Below, in pieces: positions 10,345 to 23,126 of a stretch of 64,000 nucleotides of DNA. The DNA is from Lentinula raphanica (Eukaryota > Basidiomycota > Agaricomycetes > Agaricales > Omphalotaceae): positions 1,116,001 to 1,180,000 of the forward strand of contig JANVFP010000006.1 of NCBI GenBank assembly GCA_027919835.1, given 5' to 3'. The position numbers and the translations under genes are program-made. The first letter of the stretch is position 1. Every line of letters starts with the position of its first letter. A model generated the notes under the pieces. It had not been told where the DNA came from. It worked only from the letters and a program-made list of their open reading frames with translations, and searched no databases.

Positions 10345-12032
10345 GATAATACGCCCATTTTGCGTGCAGGCATGCAATGGCCTAATTTTAACGATTAGAG
10401 CCTTGTAGAGTACTAAAGGACTGTAGTGAGCCCGAGCTGACAGTCAAACTTGTATCATGTTAATGCCAGGACGTCAGATCCAGACAGGAAAACACATCCT
10501 GACGAATAATAAGAGTTTACACTCGAGTCCCTTGGTCGGGGAGTCCTTCAAGACAAAGCCACCTCTGATATGAGCTATCAAGGGATTATCAACTTAGTTT
10601 TCAACGTCTAACGGCCAACTGAGTATGATACTGCACCGAGACGAGCTTAGAACCAATAGATCTATTCGTATTACCAGTGGGGATGGATTATTCAAGGCCC
10701 AGACTCAACAGATCTATTCACTTAGATCGAGTTTCGGGATGGATCAGGTCGCAGGAATGTGACTAAACGGAGAAACAACCAAAGTGTATCATCCCAGTTA
10801 CATGTGGACGTTTCCTAAATGGGAAATAGACGCCTGAGATGTACAGCTTTGACCAGGAGTGTTGCAAGGGTAGATCTTTCGACTTCACCATTGTTAAACC
10901 TCTGGATCTATTCGATATATGCATATCGTTGGAAAGCTAGAAGCCAGACGAACCTATTGGGACAGGTTTCCCCCCTTTATATGTACTCCCATTCAGTTGG
11001 AGAGGCATACAACCGTTCACATAGCGGAATCAAATGAGGAAACGTTTGAGTTACCTGTGCAGGAGCTTATCCGTGCCCTTTAACCACCAGCATGTGGATG
11101 GACGCACAGACCAGGTCCGGATTCGAAGGTCAGGCAACTAGATCTCGACGAAGGACCACCAGAAATGGACATTTTACTTGTTTTTATCCTTTTTACTCTC
11201 TGTTTCTCTGGTGTTTGTATCGTTTCTCGTCCTATCTTTCCTTATTTGTATCAGATCTCGGACTCCGTTCTCTCAAATCTATAGATCTATTCCATAAAAT
11301 AGTAAATTGGCTACAGATCTATTCGTAGAAGTACTTAAGGACGTAGCCTACAAAAATATAGTTTAGGTTTTATGCCCATCTTTCTCTGACTAGCTAACCT
11401 TTGCCCTCATACGTGTGGGGTAAAGGCTTTGTAAGCCGGGCGGTCTTCGAAAGTGGTTGTGAAATTCTCATCTCGTTGGGCCCGATATCTTGTCAGTTGA
11501 TAAAGTCTCAGCTAGATTTGAATCGAAGGTAGACTCCTATCGTGGAGATACAGAGGGCTTGGTTCTCGGTTGTTCCAAGTGAGCGTTCAGAGTTTCGGTG
11601 GCTCTGTTCAAGCAGACGTGTGGTGATCGGTGATCCATACGAGCTGTGGAAGGTTTCCTGTGATCGGTGATCAGTAGATCTTCAACCTGGTTCTGATAGT
11701 ATTTGTGTGGTCATAAAGTCTGATCTATACGAGTTCTTTCGTTCCTTGTAAACCCTTTGAGTGGATCACTCACCCCCTTCGAGTCCAGATCAAAAGATCT
11801 GTACTTCCGTGTCACTTCGCTCTGTTGACCTGTATTGCGGATCCAGTAGATCTTTTAAGACTACCAGTTCGTTCTAAGGTATAAGATCGTGCGGAATCTC
11901 TGACAACGCCCCACACCTCGCTTAAATACATTTGACAAACGACATAAGAAGTATATTGGTGATCAGTGTTCAGTGATAAAGTCACTAGGTCATTAGATCT
12001 ATCCAACGAAGCATTAAATTGCACCCTTCATA
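10345..12032. other. non-coding end of the retroelement (possible 3' LTR)
   Basis: No convincing ORF in 1.7 kb. It is rich in AGATCT (about 12 copies, several as AGATCTATTC) and has a pyrimidine-rich stretch at about 11165-11250. It could be a long terminal repeat with promoter and polyadenylation signals, but the matching left LTR lies outside the window, so this cannot be tested here. It ends abruptly at the first DNA transposon. Confidence 0.4.
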
Positions 12033-12058
12033 TCCTCGTTACCGATGCTGGAGGCAGA
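12033..12058 (+). repeat. left terminal inverted repeat, copy 1 (degenerate outer end)
   Basis: Aligned at +5,550 to the left repeat of copy 2 (17583-17608), it is identical from 12040 inward but has three mismatches in its outer eight bases. Confidence 0.7.
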
Positions 12059-12131
12059 TAGCGATACCGGATAGCGCTCATATTAGTAATGATACCAAAA
12101 TAGAAAACATTCTCACGACCTCTGGTTCGCC

Positions 12132-15100
12132 TTGTTCCGTTCGACTCGACTCGCCTCGCTACAGCAATATCATTCTCAGATGGCAGGCTTGCCGACATCT
12201 TCCCACAACGCCGAAAACCCTTCGCAAGCGCAATTCATCTTCTATAATCCACCCACTACCTTGGTCAATCCAGTGCAAGAAAGTAGCATTCAAGACACCG
12301 CTGAAAACCCCCCAAAATCTCGCCATAAGAACACCTCGTTTGTATCAACTACACCAGCTCTTGACAGCAATACAGCACGACGCCCTGTTGGTCGACCCCG
12401 AGGATCTGGCCATAAACAAATGGCTCAGAAAGAAATAGAGAGGCAGAAGCGGAACAATCCTGCTCCTTATGCAGCAGTTGGTTTAGTGCGCATTTTCAAT
12501 CTCAACTTTACTTCTGTCTGCTCATCATGATCTTTAGACGGTACCTGCTTCCGGCTCAAGCTCATCTACATGGAAGGAAATCATGGCGCAGCCGGCTAAT
12601 CGTGCAACATCATCATCCAATACATCATCACTAAACACCTTATCTTCTGTACCGTACGAATCAAATTTGACTTCTTCGTCGACGCTTGCACCAAATCCAT
12701 CGAGTCCAAAGTCTGACCAGCAACCCACCGTCTCACACTCTCACACAACTGTACTTGAGCGTGCACAAGAAGCTTCATCATCTGTTCATCAAACTCAGCC
12801 TAACGTGCTTGAATCACCGTCCATTTCAAACCTCGCTCAATCTCTGTCGCAACTCGTTGATTTGGATGAGGACCGGATCATTGAAAATTCGGTTGACTCT
12901 CTCATAGCTGAGGGTATTGGTGAGAATGATCTCGACACCGATGAGGATGAGAATGATCCAGACAGGGATGAGTCCGAGACCGATAGTAACTCTCCAGCAG
13001 GGCCAACACTGGACGCCGCTTCTTCACAGAAAAATTCACCACGCCGCCCATATCCAACCTGGTTTCAAGACCATCTCACATCGGCCTTGAACGAAATCAG
13101 AGCTGACCGAGACGGTATGTACGGTCAATCGCGCATCTACAGATCTGGGACGTTTTGGTTTCCCATCCAATCCACCTGGTCGCTTTTACAGAAGCAAAAT
13201 GTTCAGCCGACAGATCTCTTCCGTCCTCAATTCTTTCTTTGGGATCCTGATGCTCTAATTCATGGCATTGCATGCCCTAACTGCAAACAATCGTTGCACC
13301 GTAACCAGCTTCTCGAGCGACCGCGTCGCATCATTGACATCGATAGTTCTTTCTGGATCATCGGTTACACTTATCGCTGCCGCAACTCAAGCTGTAACAA
13401 GGTATATCGAAGCTGGGACCGACGTATTCTTTGCAACCTCCCTCCTCCGTTGGCGGCCGAGTTTCCCGCTCATTTGAGCTGGCGAAGTGGTCTATCGCTA
13501 CGTGCGTTGCGCGTTCTGCGGTCCTGTATCCAAAGCGGAATGGGAGCACATCAAGTTGCTGCCATGTTTCGAGTGCAACACCTTCTTCGTTATGATGAGC
13601 TTCGTCGTCAGTATCTCCAAACAGTGGTCTCCAATTTGCATATGCCTGGACAGGTCTATAAGCCATTTCTGCCCTTCGAGAACACCTCTGACTTGGGCTT
13701 CCATGGCTTTGTACCCAGTGGGCAGTGGCTTCGAGATATCTACGATGGGTTCATCGAGAGCCACAAACAGGATTTCCATCAACATACAGCAATGTTGTCT
13801 TGTGAAGTTGGCGCAATTGATCATAGCTTCAAGGTACATCAATCTAGTCCAATTTCTACTATATCCTCTCTGATTCACATTGCAGGTTGCAAAACATATC
13901 GCTCAAGTCAATGGAGAACCCATTTTTACAGCGCTTCTCACTGTCACAAACGCTAAGGGTGAAATCCGAGTATGCGACTTCGTCACAACAAAATCACACT
14001 CTCAGTTCACGGACGCTCTGGTACAAATGCGAGAATCCTTGAAACTCTATGGCCATCAACAGCCGAAGGTGTTCTATACAGACAACATCGCTGATAAAGG
14101 AATGCTTGAAGAATGCTTTCCTTCTTTACTCAATGATGTCGTTCCGATCGAAAAGCACTCTGACCTTCCGCTCCTTACCGTTCCATCAAAAATCATCCAT
14201 GTTCTTGCTACGACTGAACAAATTGACAATGCTCTTCGAGCTGTTATGGAACGTCTCCCTTCTTCCGGTGGCTATATAGCTGTTGGATTTGATGCAGAGT
14301 GGAATGTAGACTTCTCCGAAGATGGACGTGTGCGAGGAAGAGGGCCGACTGCAGTCATTCAAATTGCACTGGAGAACGAAGTATATGTACTACAGGTCTG
14401 ACCGTTGCCTATATGGCCCTGCATCAACACTGACTATCCATAGATTGGGCAACAGCTGGCATTGCAAAAACTTCCGCAACAGCTTCTGCTGTTTCTGCGA
14501 GAGAGTCGTATAATCAAAGCTGGCCGTATGGTGAATGGCGACCTGCGCCATCTTCAAACTATATCTAATCAGGGTCCTTTTCTTGGCGGGCTCGAACTCG
14601 GCTCCTTTGCCAAAGAGCGTTTCCTGATCTCTGATGCTCGAGCTTCACTCAGTGATTTAACAGCTGCGGTTCTTCTTAGAAATCTTCCGAAGAACAAAGC
14701 TGAGCGAATCAGCAGTAACTGGGATGATGCCGAACTGAGTCCCTCGCAGATCGAATATGCAGCTAGAGATGCATATGCTAGTTTTCTTCTATTTCAACAC
14801 ATCAACGGTATCCCTCTTCCCAGACCTGTCACTGCCGAGACAGTACTGGGAATACCGTTGGTCATTCTCAGTGATGACCAGAAGAAGATCATTGCATATG
14901 GCGATCTTTCTTCATTGGATGATACTAGCAGTCTTCATGGCATCAACATTACTTCGTCTCGCACCGTTGTTCATATCACTGAGGTTCTCATTCCTGGCGC
15001 TGTTCTCAAACTCCACAACAAAGCACTAGCTGCCTTCGGCCCTACTCCATTCAAGATAGTCTCTCTTCTCAGTCGACTCCGTATTGACTCAAATCCATGC

Positions 15101-17125
15101 TCACGCTCGCGCTCATCATCATCTCAACAATTGCCAACAAATCATCTACCATTAAATCCAACGTTATCTCCTTCTACAAATGAAGATGATTTCGGGACAA
15201 ATGAACAAACAGAGGATCCTGATGAGGCATTGGGCACTCTTATGGGCTCGTCTGAATCAGCAACATCATCCAGTGCAGTGGTAGAGGGGCTGGAAAAAGA
15301 CGCAGAAAGTGTCGAAATGGGGAAAGAAAATCTTGGTCCTCGACAGCTCAATTCCGATGCATTCGCCAATGTGATACGTAGCCGTGTGCTCAAAGATCCA
15401 TTTCACGTCTTTAACATGATCTATATCTCTCGAACTCATGCTCTCCGTATTCCATTTGCCCAAACACTGCGCGATGCGATATTTATTCCACATCCAGAGG
15501 ATAAGCGCCGCGTTACTGACTGGCTTCACTCGAAGGGTCTTACATGGGATTTCATGCTCCAGCATAAACCACGATGGCTATGGTTACATGTTCGGCGAAC
15601 TATACCACCACCGGAGGTTCTTTATCCTATCGTGCATGAAGTTTTTATGAAGTACGGTCCACTCAAGGATTCCAAAACTCATTTACCACTCTTTTCATCT
15701 TCTACCTGGAAGACCATCAAGAATATCCTTGACCTCATCCGTAATGGTTATCTATCCGATCCTCCTGGTTTGTCACTGTATTCTTGCATAGGCCTTGATT
15801 ATCGTGCAGGTGGCCTTCGGATTTGGCGATGTATTCGAGGCACTAATATGACTGAAGGTGGAGTCCATACACATCTGCGGCCGAGAATGCCAACTCGAGG
15901 AACATCTGTCCGGCATATGCTAGCGTGTCTTCTTGACTTCATATTACACCACAACCTTCATGTAAGTCAATTGATCTATTCAACGTCTATAGTACCCTTG
16001 ATACATGATATCACACAGGTTGGGATTTTCAATACTACCGGCAACGTATACCTAGGGCACGACGATATCTGGTTATCAAATCAGATCCAAGAGCTCGAGA
16101 TCACAATTTCAGCTCATCTATCTCAGCATCCTCCGAAACCTCTGCCTTGGGATAACGGAAATTTATATCAACCAACCAATGAGGTATCCGGTGTTCTTCC
16201 CATTCCATCTGCATTACTCGAGCCATCGGGAATGTATACGTTCAATCCTGATTTCGATCGGAAACAGAAGCAAGGATTTCTAGCGCAGCTTCAGGGTACT
16301 CGCAAAGCAGTCCTCCCCATTCATACCGTCCAAGAGCGTAAACTCTTCACTGAACTCATGGCAACATGTGAAGAGTTCTATACTAACCGGAAGACTCTGT
16401 CATCAAAAGCAGTACAGATTTGGAATCGTCGGGTTGAGCAAATGCCAGATGCATACTACAAGGTAGGTAGTGTCATGAATTATATTGATCATCATGTTGA
16501 CCAACCCCTTCTAGCTAAGTGAACAATTAACACAATATGCGAATGGAAACTGGGAACGGAACGGAAATCTCCAGCAATCACTTTCCCTTGCATTCGATGT
16601 CACTAGCTCACTCCGAAAATTGACTCGAGATCCTAAACGCGCTGAGAAAATAATTCATGCAACAGAAGCACCACTTCATCGCCATCAAATAACGAAGGGG
16701 TTTATCGAAGTTGCTGACACTGGTACACCAGAAGCGAGGTATGCTTATTTTGAGATTTTGAATAGAACTTGTGACAATGTATGGACAGTGGTAGCTCAGA
16801 ATCTGCTATGGTTCAAGGCACTCCATCAGCTCCATCGATGAGCCTTATCTCGAACATCAGTCACAAGCGGACTATGGATGCACAACCACAGCCACCAACC
16901 AAAAAGCAACGGGCAACACGACACTGCATTCGGTGTGGGCGTGAGGCTGGAAACTGTAATGGGGCAAGCTCTTGGTACAGGTGCCAGCATGCTTGTCGAG
17001 ACTGTAATGAACGGTCAGTTAAGCTTTGCATTGGGCGCAACTCAAAGGCACCAGAGAAGGTCCGATGTGAGCCTGCAGCACTCATAGCATTGAAACCGGG
17101 TGCCCGGAAATTCCTAGGAATGTAG
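12132..17125 (+). CDS. transposase with in-built Werner-like 3'-5' exonuclease (copy 1, intact)
   Basis: Seven exons join in phase: 12132-12476, 12538-13833, 13886-14395, 14444-15961, 16019-16462, 16515-16738 and 16789-17125, giving 1,557 residues (1,541 if the ATG at 12180 is used). Order of parts: AT-hook GRPRGSG at about 83-95; acidic linker; zinc-binding region with CPNC (361-364) and CRNSSC (396-401); transposase RNase H fold with D543 (DHSFK) and D613 (YTDN); an exonuclease of the DEDDy/WRN type with D683 and E685 (FDAEW), D750 (NGDLRHL) and Y822-D826 (YAARDA); a linker; a DPFH motif and E1188 (GTNMTEGG), which looks like the third catalytic acid; and a C-terminal Cys cluster (CIRC...CQHACRDC). 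The fourth intron (15962-16018) is a multiple of three and open, so it can be missed. Exon 1/2 uses donor GTTGGT. Expected to bind and move the element in the nucleus; the exonuclease role is inferred. Confidence 0.85.
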
Positions 17126-17550
17126 TCTAATTGTAACTTATATTCTACTCTATATCTTATGTTATATTCTTGGTACATATCCTCTTACTGCTCTCCGTCT
17201 ACTCGAAAGATTGGTGTGGGTCAGAGGAGCATCTGGCATAAGCGCTGAAGTGACTCATGGGAAGTTCAAAATTAATTCTGTTTTGGGACGCTATCTGTGC
17301 CGAAAGCCGGAAGACACCGCGGACCAAGTAAGAAAATTCCAAAAATGGGTCGGTACACTGGGCGAACCAGCCCAACTCCATTCCGTAAATGTTGGCATCA
17401 GACGTCCATTGAAACTTGATATATTGGTTGGGATTGCACATACATAGAGTTGCGAACCAGAAAAAAGAAGGGATATTAAGAGAATCTCTCTCTTTCTTCT
17501 CTCTCTCTTTCCTCCTCTTTCCTATTTTGGACAGCAAGATTATTTTATTT

Positions 17551-17608
17551 TCTGCCTCCAACATCGGTATCGAGCCAATGTCGGCTCGATACCGATGCTG
17601 GAGGCAGA
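17551..17608. repeat. TIR-TIR junction between copies 1 and 2
   Basis: Right repeat of copy 1 (17551-17576), a 6-bp spacer AATGTC (17577-17582) and left repeat of copy 2 (17583-17608). The two 26-bp arms are inverse complements with one mismatch, so the junction can form a long hairpin. Confidence 0.92.
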
Positions 17609-20600
17609 TAGCGATACCGGATAGCGCTCATATTAGTAATGATACCAAAATAGAAAACATTCTCACGACCTCTGGTTCGCCTTGTTCCGTTCGACTCGAC
17701 TCGCCTCGCTACAGCAATATCATTCTCAGATGGCAGGCTTGCCGACATCTTCCCACAACGCCGAAAACCCTTCGCAAGCGCAATTCATCTTCTATAATCC
17801 ACCCACTACCTTGGTCAATCCAGTGCAAGAAAGTAGCATTCAAGACACCGCTGAAAACCCCCCAAAATCTCGCCATAAGAACACCTCGTTTGTATCAACT
17901 ACACCAGCTCTTGACAGCAATACAGCACGACGCCCTGTTGGTCGACCCCGAGGATCTGGCCATAAACAAATGGCTCAGAAAGAAATAGAGAGGCAGAAGC
18001 GGAACAATCCTGCTCCTTATGCAGCAGTTGGTTTAGTGCGCATTTTCAATCTCAACTTTACTTCTGTCTGCTCATCATGATCTTTAGACGGTACCTGCTT
18101 CCGGCTCAAGCTCATCTACATGGAAGGAAATCATGGCGCAGCCGGCTAATCGTGCAACATCATCATCCAATACATCATCACTAAACACCTTATCTTCTGT
18201 ACCGTACGAATCAAATTTGACTTCTTCGTCGACGCTTGCACCAAATCCATCGAGTCCAAAGTCTGACCAGCAACCCACCGTCTCACACTCTCACACAACT
18301 GTACTTGAGCGTGCACAAGAAGCTTCATCATCTGTTCATCAAACTCAGCCTAACGTGCTTGAATCACCGTCCATTTCAAACCTCGCTCAATCTCTGTCGC
18401 AACTCGTTGATTTGGATGAGGACCGGATCATTGAAAATTCGGTTGACTCTCTCATAGCTGAGGGTATTGGTGAGAATGATCTCGACACCGATGAGGATGA
18501 GAATGATCCAGACAGGGATGAGTCCGAGACCGATAGTAACTCTCCAGCAGGGCCAACACTGGACGCCGCTTCTTCACAGAAAAATTCACCACGCCGCCCA
18601 TATCCAACCTGGTTTCAAGACCATCTCACATCGGCCTTGAACGAAATCAGAGCTGACCGAGACGGTATGTACGGTCAATCGCGCATCTACAGATCTGGGA
18701 CGTTTTGGTTTCCCATCCAATCCACCTGGTCGCTTTTACAGAAGCAAAATGTTCAGCCGACAGATCTCTTCCGTCCTCAATTCTTTCTTTGGGATCCTGA
18801 TGCTCTAATTCATGGCATTGCATGCCCTAACTGCAAACAATCGTTGCACCGTAACCAGCTTCTCGAGCGACCGCGTCGCATCATTGACATCGATAGTTCT
18901 TTCTGGATCATCGGTTACACTTATCGCTGCCGCAACTCAAGCTGTAACAAGGTATATCGAAGCTGGGACCGACGTATTCTTTGCAACCTCCCTCCTCCGT
19001 TGGCGGCCGAGTTTCCCGCTCATTTGAGCTGGCGAAGTGGTCTATCGCTACGTGCGTTGCGCGTTCTGCGGTCCTGTATCCAAAGCGGAATGGGAGCACA
19101 TCAAGTTGCTGCCATGTTTCGAGTGCAACACCTTCTTCGTTATGATGAGCTTCGTCGTCAGTATCTCCAAACAGTGGTCTCCAATTTGCATATGCCTGGA
19201 CAGGTCTATAAGCCATTTCTGCCCTTCGAGAACACCTCTGACTTGGGCTTCCATGGCTTTGTACCCAGTGGGCAGTGGCTTCGAGATATCTACGATGGGT
19301 TCATCGAGAGCCACAAACAGGATTTCCATCAACATACAGCAATGTTGTCTTGTGAAGTTGGCGCAATTGATCATAGCTTCAAGGTACATCAATCTAGTCC
19401 AATTTCTACTATATCCTCTCTGATTCACATTGCAGGTTGCAAAACATATCGCTCAAGTCAATGGAGAACCCATTTTTACAGCGCTTCTCACTGTCACAAA
19501 CGCTAAGGGTGAAATCCGAGTATGCGACTTCGTCACAACAAAATCACACTCTCAGTTCACGGACGCTCTGGTACAAATGCGAGAATCCTTGAAACTCTAT
19601 GGCCATCAACAGCCGAAGGTGTTCTATACAGACAACATCGCTGATAAAGGAATGCTTGAAGAATGCTTTCCTTCTTTACTCAATGATGTCGTTCCGATCG
19701 AAAAGCACTCTGACCTTCCGCTCCTTACCGTTCCATCAAAAATCATCCATGTTCTTGCTACGACTGAACAAATTGACAATGCTCTTCGAGCTGTTATGGA
19801 ACGTCTCCCTTCTTCCGGTGGCTATATAGCTGTTGGATTTGATGCAGAGTGGAATGTAGACTTCTCCGAAGATGGACGTGTGCGAGGAAGAGGGCCGACT
19901 GCAGTCATTCAAATTGCACTGGAGAACGAAGTATATGTACTACAGGTCTGACCGTTGCCTATATGGCCCTGCATCAACACTGACTATCCATAGATTGGGC
20001 AACAGCTGGCATTGCAAAAACTTCCGCAACAGCTTCTGCTGTTTCTGCGAGAGAGTTGTATAATCAAAGCTGGCCGTATGGTGAATGGCGACCTGCGCCA
20101 TCTTCAAACTATATCTAATCAGGGTCCTTTTCTTGGCGGGCTCGAACTCGGCTCCTTTGCCAAAGAGCGTTTCCTGATCTCTGATGCTCGAGCTTCACTC
20201 AGTGATTTAACAGCTGCGGTTCTTCTTAGAAATCTTCCGAAGAACAAAGCTGAGCGAATCAGCAGTAACTGGGATGATGCCGAACTGAGTCCCTCGCAGA
20301 TCGAATATGCAGCTAGAGATGCATATGCTAGTTTTCTTCTATTTCAACACATCAACGGTATCCCTCTTCCCAGACCTGTCACTGCCGAGACAGTACTGGG
20401 AATACCGTTGGTCATTCTCAGTGATGACCAGAAGAAGATCATTGCATATGGCGATCTTTCTTCATTGGATGATACTAGCAGTCTTCATGGCATCAACATT
20501 ACTTCGTCTCGCACCGTTGTTCATATCACTGAGGTTCTCATTCCTGGCGCTGTTCTCAAACTCCACAACAAAGCACTAGCTGCCTTCGGCCCTACTCCAT

Positions 20601-23126
20601 TCAAGATAGTCTCTCTTCTCAGTCGACTCCGTATTGACTCAAATCCATGCTCACGCTCGCGCTCATCATCATCTCAACAATTGCCAACAAATCATCTACC
20701 ATTAAATCCAACGTTATCTCCTTCTACAAATGAAGATGATTTCGGGACAAATGAACAAACAGAGGATCCTGATGAGGCATTGGGCACTCTTATGGGCTCG
20801 TCTGAATCAGCAACATCATCCAGTGCAGTGGTAGAGGGGCTGGAAAAAGACGCAGAAAGTGTCGAAATGGGGAAAGAAAATCTTGGTCCTCGACAGCTCA
20901 ATTCCGATGCATTCGCCAATGTGATACGTAGCCGTGTGCTCAAAGATCCATTTCACGTCTTTAACATGATCTATATCTCTCGAACTCATGCTCTCCGTAT
21001 TCCATTTGCCCAAACACTGCGCGATGCGATATTTATTCCACATCCAGAGGATAAGCGCCGCGTTACTGACTGGCTTCACTCGAAGGGTCTTACATGGGAT
21101 TTCATGCTCCAGCATAAACCACGATGGCTATGGTTACATGTTCGGCGAACTATACCACCACCGGAGGTTCTTTATCCTATCGTGCATGAAGTTTTTATGA
21201 AGTACGGTCCACTCAAGGATTCCAAAACTCATTTACCACTCTTTTCATCTTCTACCTGGAAGACCATCAAGAATATCCTTGACCTCATCCGTAATGGTTA
21301 TCTATCCGATCCTCCTGGTTTGTCACTGTATTCTTGCATAGGCCTTGATTATCGTGCAGGTGGCCTTCGGATTTGGCGATGTATTCGAGGCACTAATATG
21401 ACTGAAGGTGGAGTCCATACACATCTGCGGCCGAGAATGCCAACTCGAGGAACATCTGTCCGGCATATGCTAGCGTGTCTTCTTGACTTCATATTACACC
21501 ACAACCTTCATGTAAGTCAATTGATCTATTCAACGTCTATAGTACCCTTGATACATGATATCACACAGGTTGGGATTTTCAATACTACCGGCAACGTATA
21601 CCTAGGGCACGACGATATCTGGTTATCAAATCAGATCCAAGAGCTCGAGATCACAATTTCAGCTCATCTATCTCAGCATCCTCCGAAACCTCTGCCTTGG
21701 GATAACGGAAATTTATATCAACCAACCAATGAGGTATCCGGTGTTCTTCCCATTCCATCTGCATTACTCGAGCCATCGGGAATGTATACGTTCAATCCTG
21801 ATTTCGATCGGAAACAGAAGCAAGGATTTCTAGCGCAGCTTCAGGGTACTCGCAAAGCAGTCCTCCCCATTCATACCGTCCAAGAGCGTAAACTCTTCAC
21901 TGAACTCATGGCAACATGTGAAGAGTTCTATACTAACCGGAAGACTCTGTCATCAAAAGCAGTACAGATTTGGAATCGTCGGGTTGAGCAAATGCCAGAT
22001 GCATACTACAAGGTAGGTAGTGTCATGAATTATATTGATCATCATGTTGACCAACCCCTTCTAGCTAAGTGAACAATTAACACAATATGCGAATGGAAAC
22101 TGGGAACGGAACGGAAATCTCCAGCAATCACTTTCCCTTGCATTCGATGTCACTAGCTCACTCCGAAAATTGACTCGAGATCCTAAACGCGCTGAGAAAA
22201 TAATTCATGCAACAGAAGCACCACTTCATTGCCATCAAATAACGAAGGGGTTTATCGAAGTTGCTGACACTGGTACACCAGAAGCGAGGTATGCTTATTT
22301 TGAGATTTTGAATAGAACTTGTGACAATGTATGGACAGTGGTAGCTCAGAATCTGCTATGGTTCAAGGCACTCCATCAGCTCCATCGATGAGCCTTATCT
22401 CGAACATCAGTCACAAGCGGACTATGGATGCACAACCACAGCCACCAACCAAAAAGCAACGGGCAACACGACACTGCATTCGGTGTGGGCGTGAGGCTGG
22501 AAACTGTAATGGGGCAAGCTCTTGGTACAGGTGCCAGCATGCTTGTCGAGACTGTAATGAACGGTCAGTTAAGCTTTGCATTGGGCGCAACTCAAAGGCA
22601 CCAGAGAAGGTCCGATGTGAGCCTGCAGCACTCATAGCATTGAAACCGGGTGCCCAGAAATTCCTAGGAATGTAGTCTAATTGTAACTTATATTCTACTC
22701 TATATCTTATGTTATATTCTTGGTACATATCCTCTTACTGCTCTCCGTCTACTCGAAAGATTGGTGTGGGTCAGAGGAGCATCTGGCATAAGCGCTGAAG
22801 TGACTCATGGGAAGTTCAAAATTAATTCTGTTTTGGGACGCTATCTGTGCCGAAAGCCGGAAGACACCGCGGACCAAGTAAGAAAATTCCAAAAATGGGT
22901 CGGTACACTGGGCGAACCAGCCCAACTCCATTCCGTAAATGTTGGCATCAGACGTCCATTGAAACTTGATATATTGGTTGGGATTGCACATACATAGAGT
23001 TGCGAACCAGAAAAAAGAAGGGATATTAAGAGAATCTCTCTCTTTCTTCTCTCTCTCTTTCCTCCTCTTTCCTATTTTGGACAGCAAGATTATTTTATTT
23101 TCTGCCTCCAACATCGGTATCGAGCC
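17583..23126 (+). mobile_element. DNA transposon, copy 2
   Basis: A 5,544-bp unit bounded on both sides by full 26-bp inverted repeats. In the coding part it differs from copy 1 by single substitutions at 20057, 22230 and 22656 only, all C-to-T or G-to-A changes in CpG. Confidence 0.92.
17682..22675 (+). CDS. transposase with in-built Werner-like exonuclease (copy 2, intact)
   Basis: Exons 17682-18026, 18088-19383, 19436-19945, 19994-21511, 21569-22012, 22065-22288 and 22339-22675, all at +5,550 from copy 1. The frame is fully open. Three amino acids differ from copy 1: Arg to Cys in the exonuclease (codon at about 20057), Arg to Cys near 22230 and Arg to Gln near 22656 in the C-terminal part. 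None hits a predicted catalytic residue. Domains as in copy 1. Whether this or copy 1 is the ancestral form is not settled, but the direction of decay points to copy 1 being closer to the original at these three sites. Confidence 0.85.

Larger units (their letters stand above)
1..12032 (+). mobile_element. Ty3/gypsy-type LTR retroelement (5' part outside window), with antisense cargo genes
   Basis: Pol, a small third ORF, two antisense multi-exon genes and about 3 kb of non-coding DNA lie between the window start and the first DNA transposon. They are treated as one element because the palindrome AGATCT is strongly over-represented across all of it (about 45 copies, in pol, in the antisense introns and in the non-coding part) and because a polypurine-like motif TTTAGTTTGGGGGAG recurs three times on the + strand. 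The left LTR and gag are not in the window and I could not define the 3' LTR ends, so the right limit is only the point where the DNA transposon begins. A nest of several elements is an alternative. Confidence 0.7.
12033..17576 (+). mobile_element. DNA transposon with exonuclease-bearing transposase, copy 1
   Basis: A 5.54-kb unit, first of three head-to-tail copies with a 5,550-bp period. It carries one seven-exon gene and ends in a 26-bp inverted repeat at 17551-17576. Its left repeat is imperfect: from 12041 (ACCGATG) on it matches copy 2, but the outermost bases (12033, 12034, 12039) differ. Left of it is retroelement DNA. Superfamily not assigned: the catalytic motifs are of the general DDE kind and do not look like the KDZ type common in mushrooms. 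Confidence 0.88.

Noticed and set aside
12019..12438. ORF across the left end of transposon copy 1 (also seen at copies 2 and 3)
   Set aside because: It runs in another frame over the first exon of the transposase; the frame with the AT-hook fits the splice phases.
17199..17564. 121-codon ORF on the - strand near the right end of each transposon copy
   Set aside because: Starts at a non-ATG codon, lies after the transposase stop and overlaps the inverted repeat; no sign of coding.
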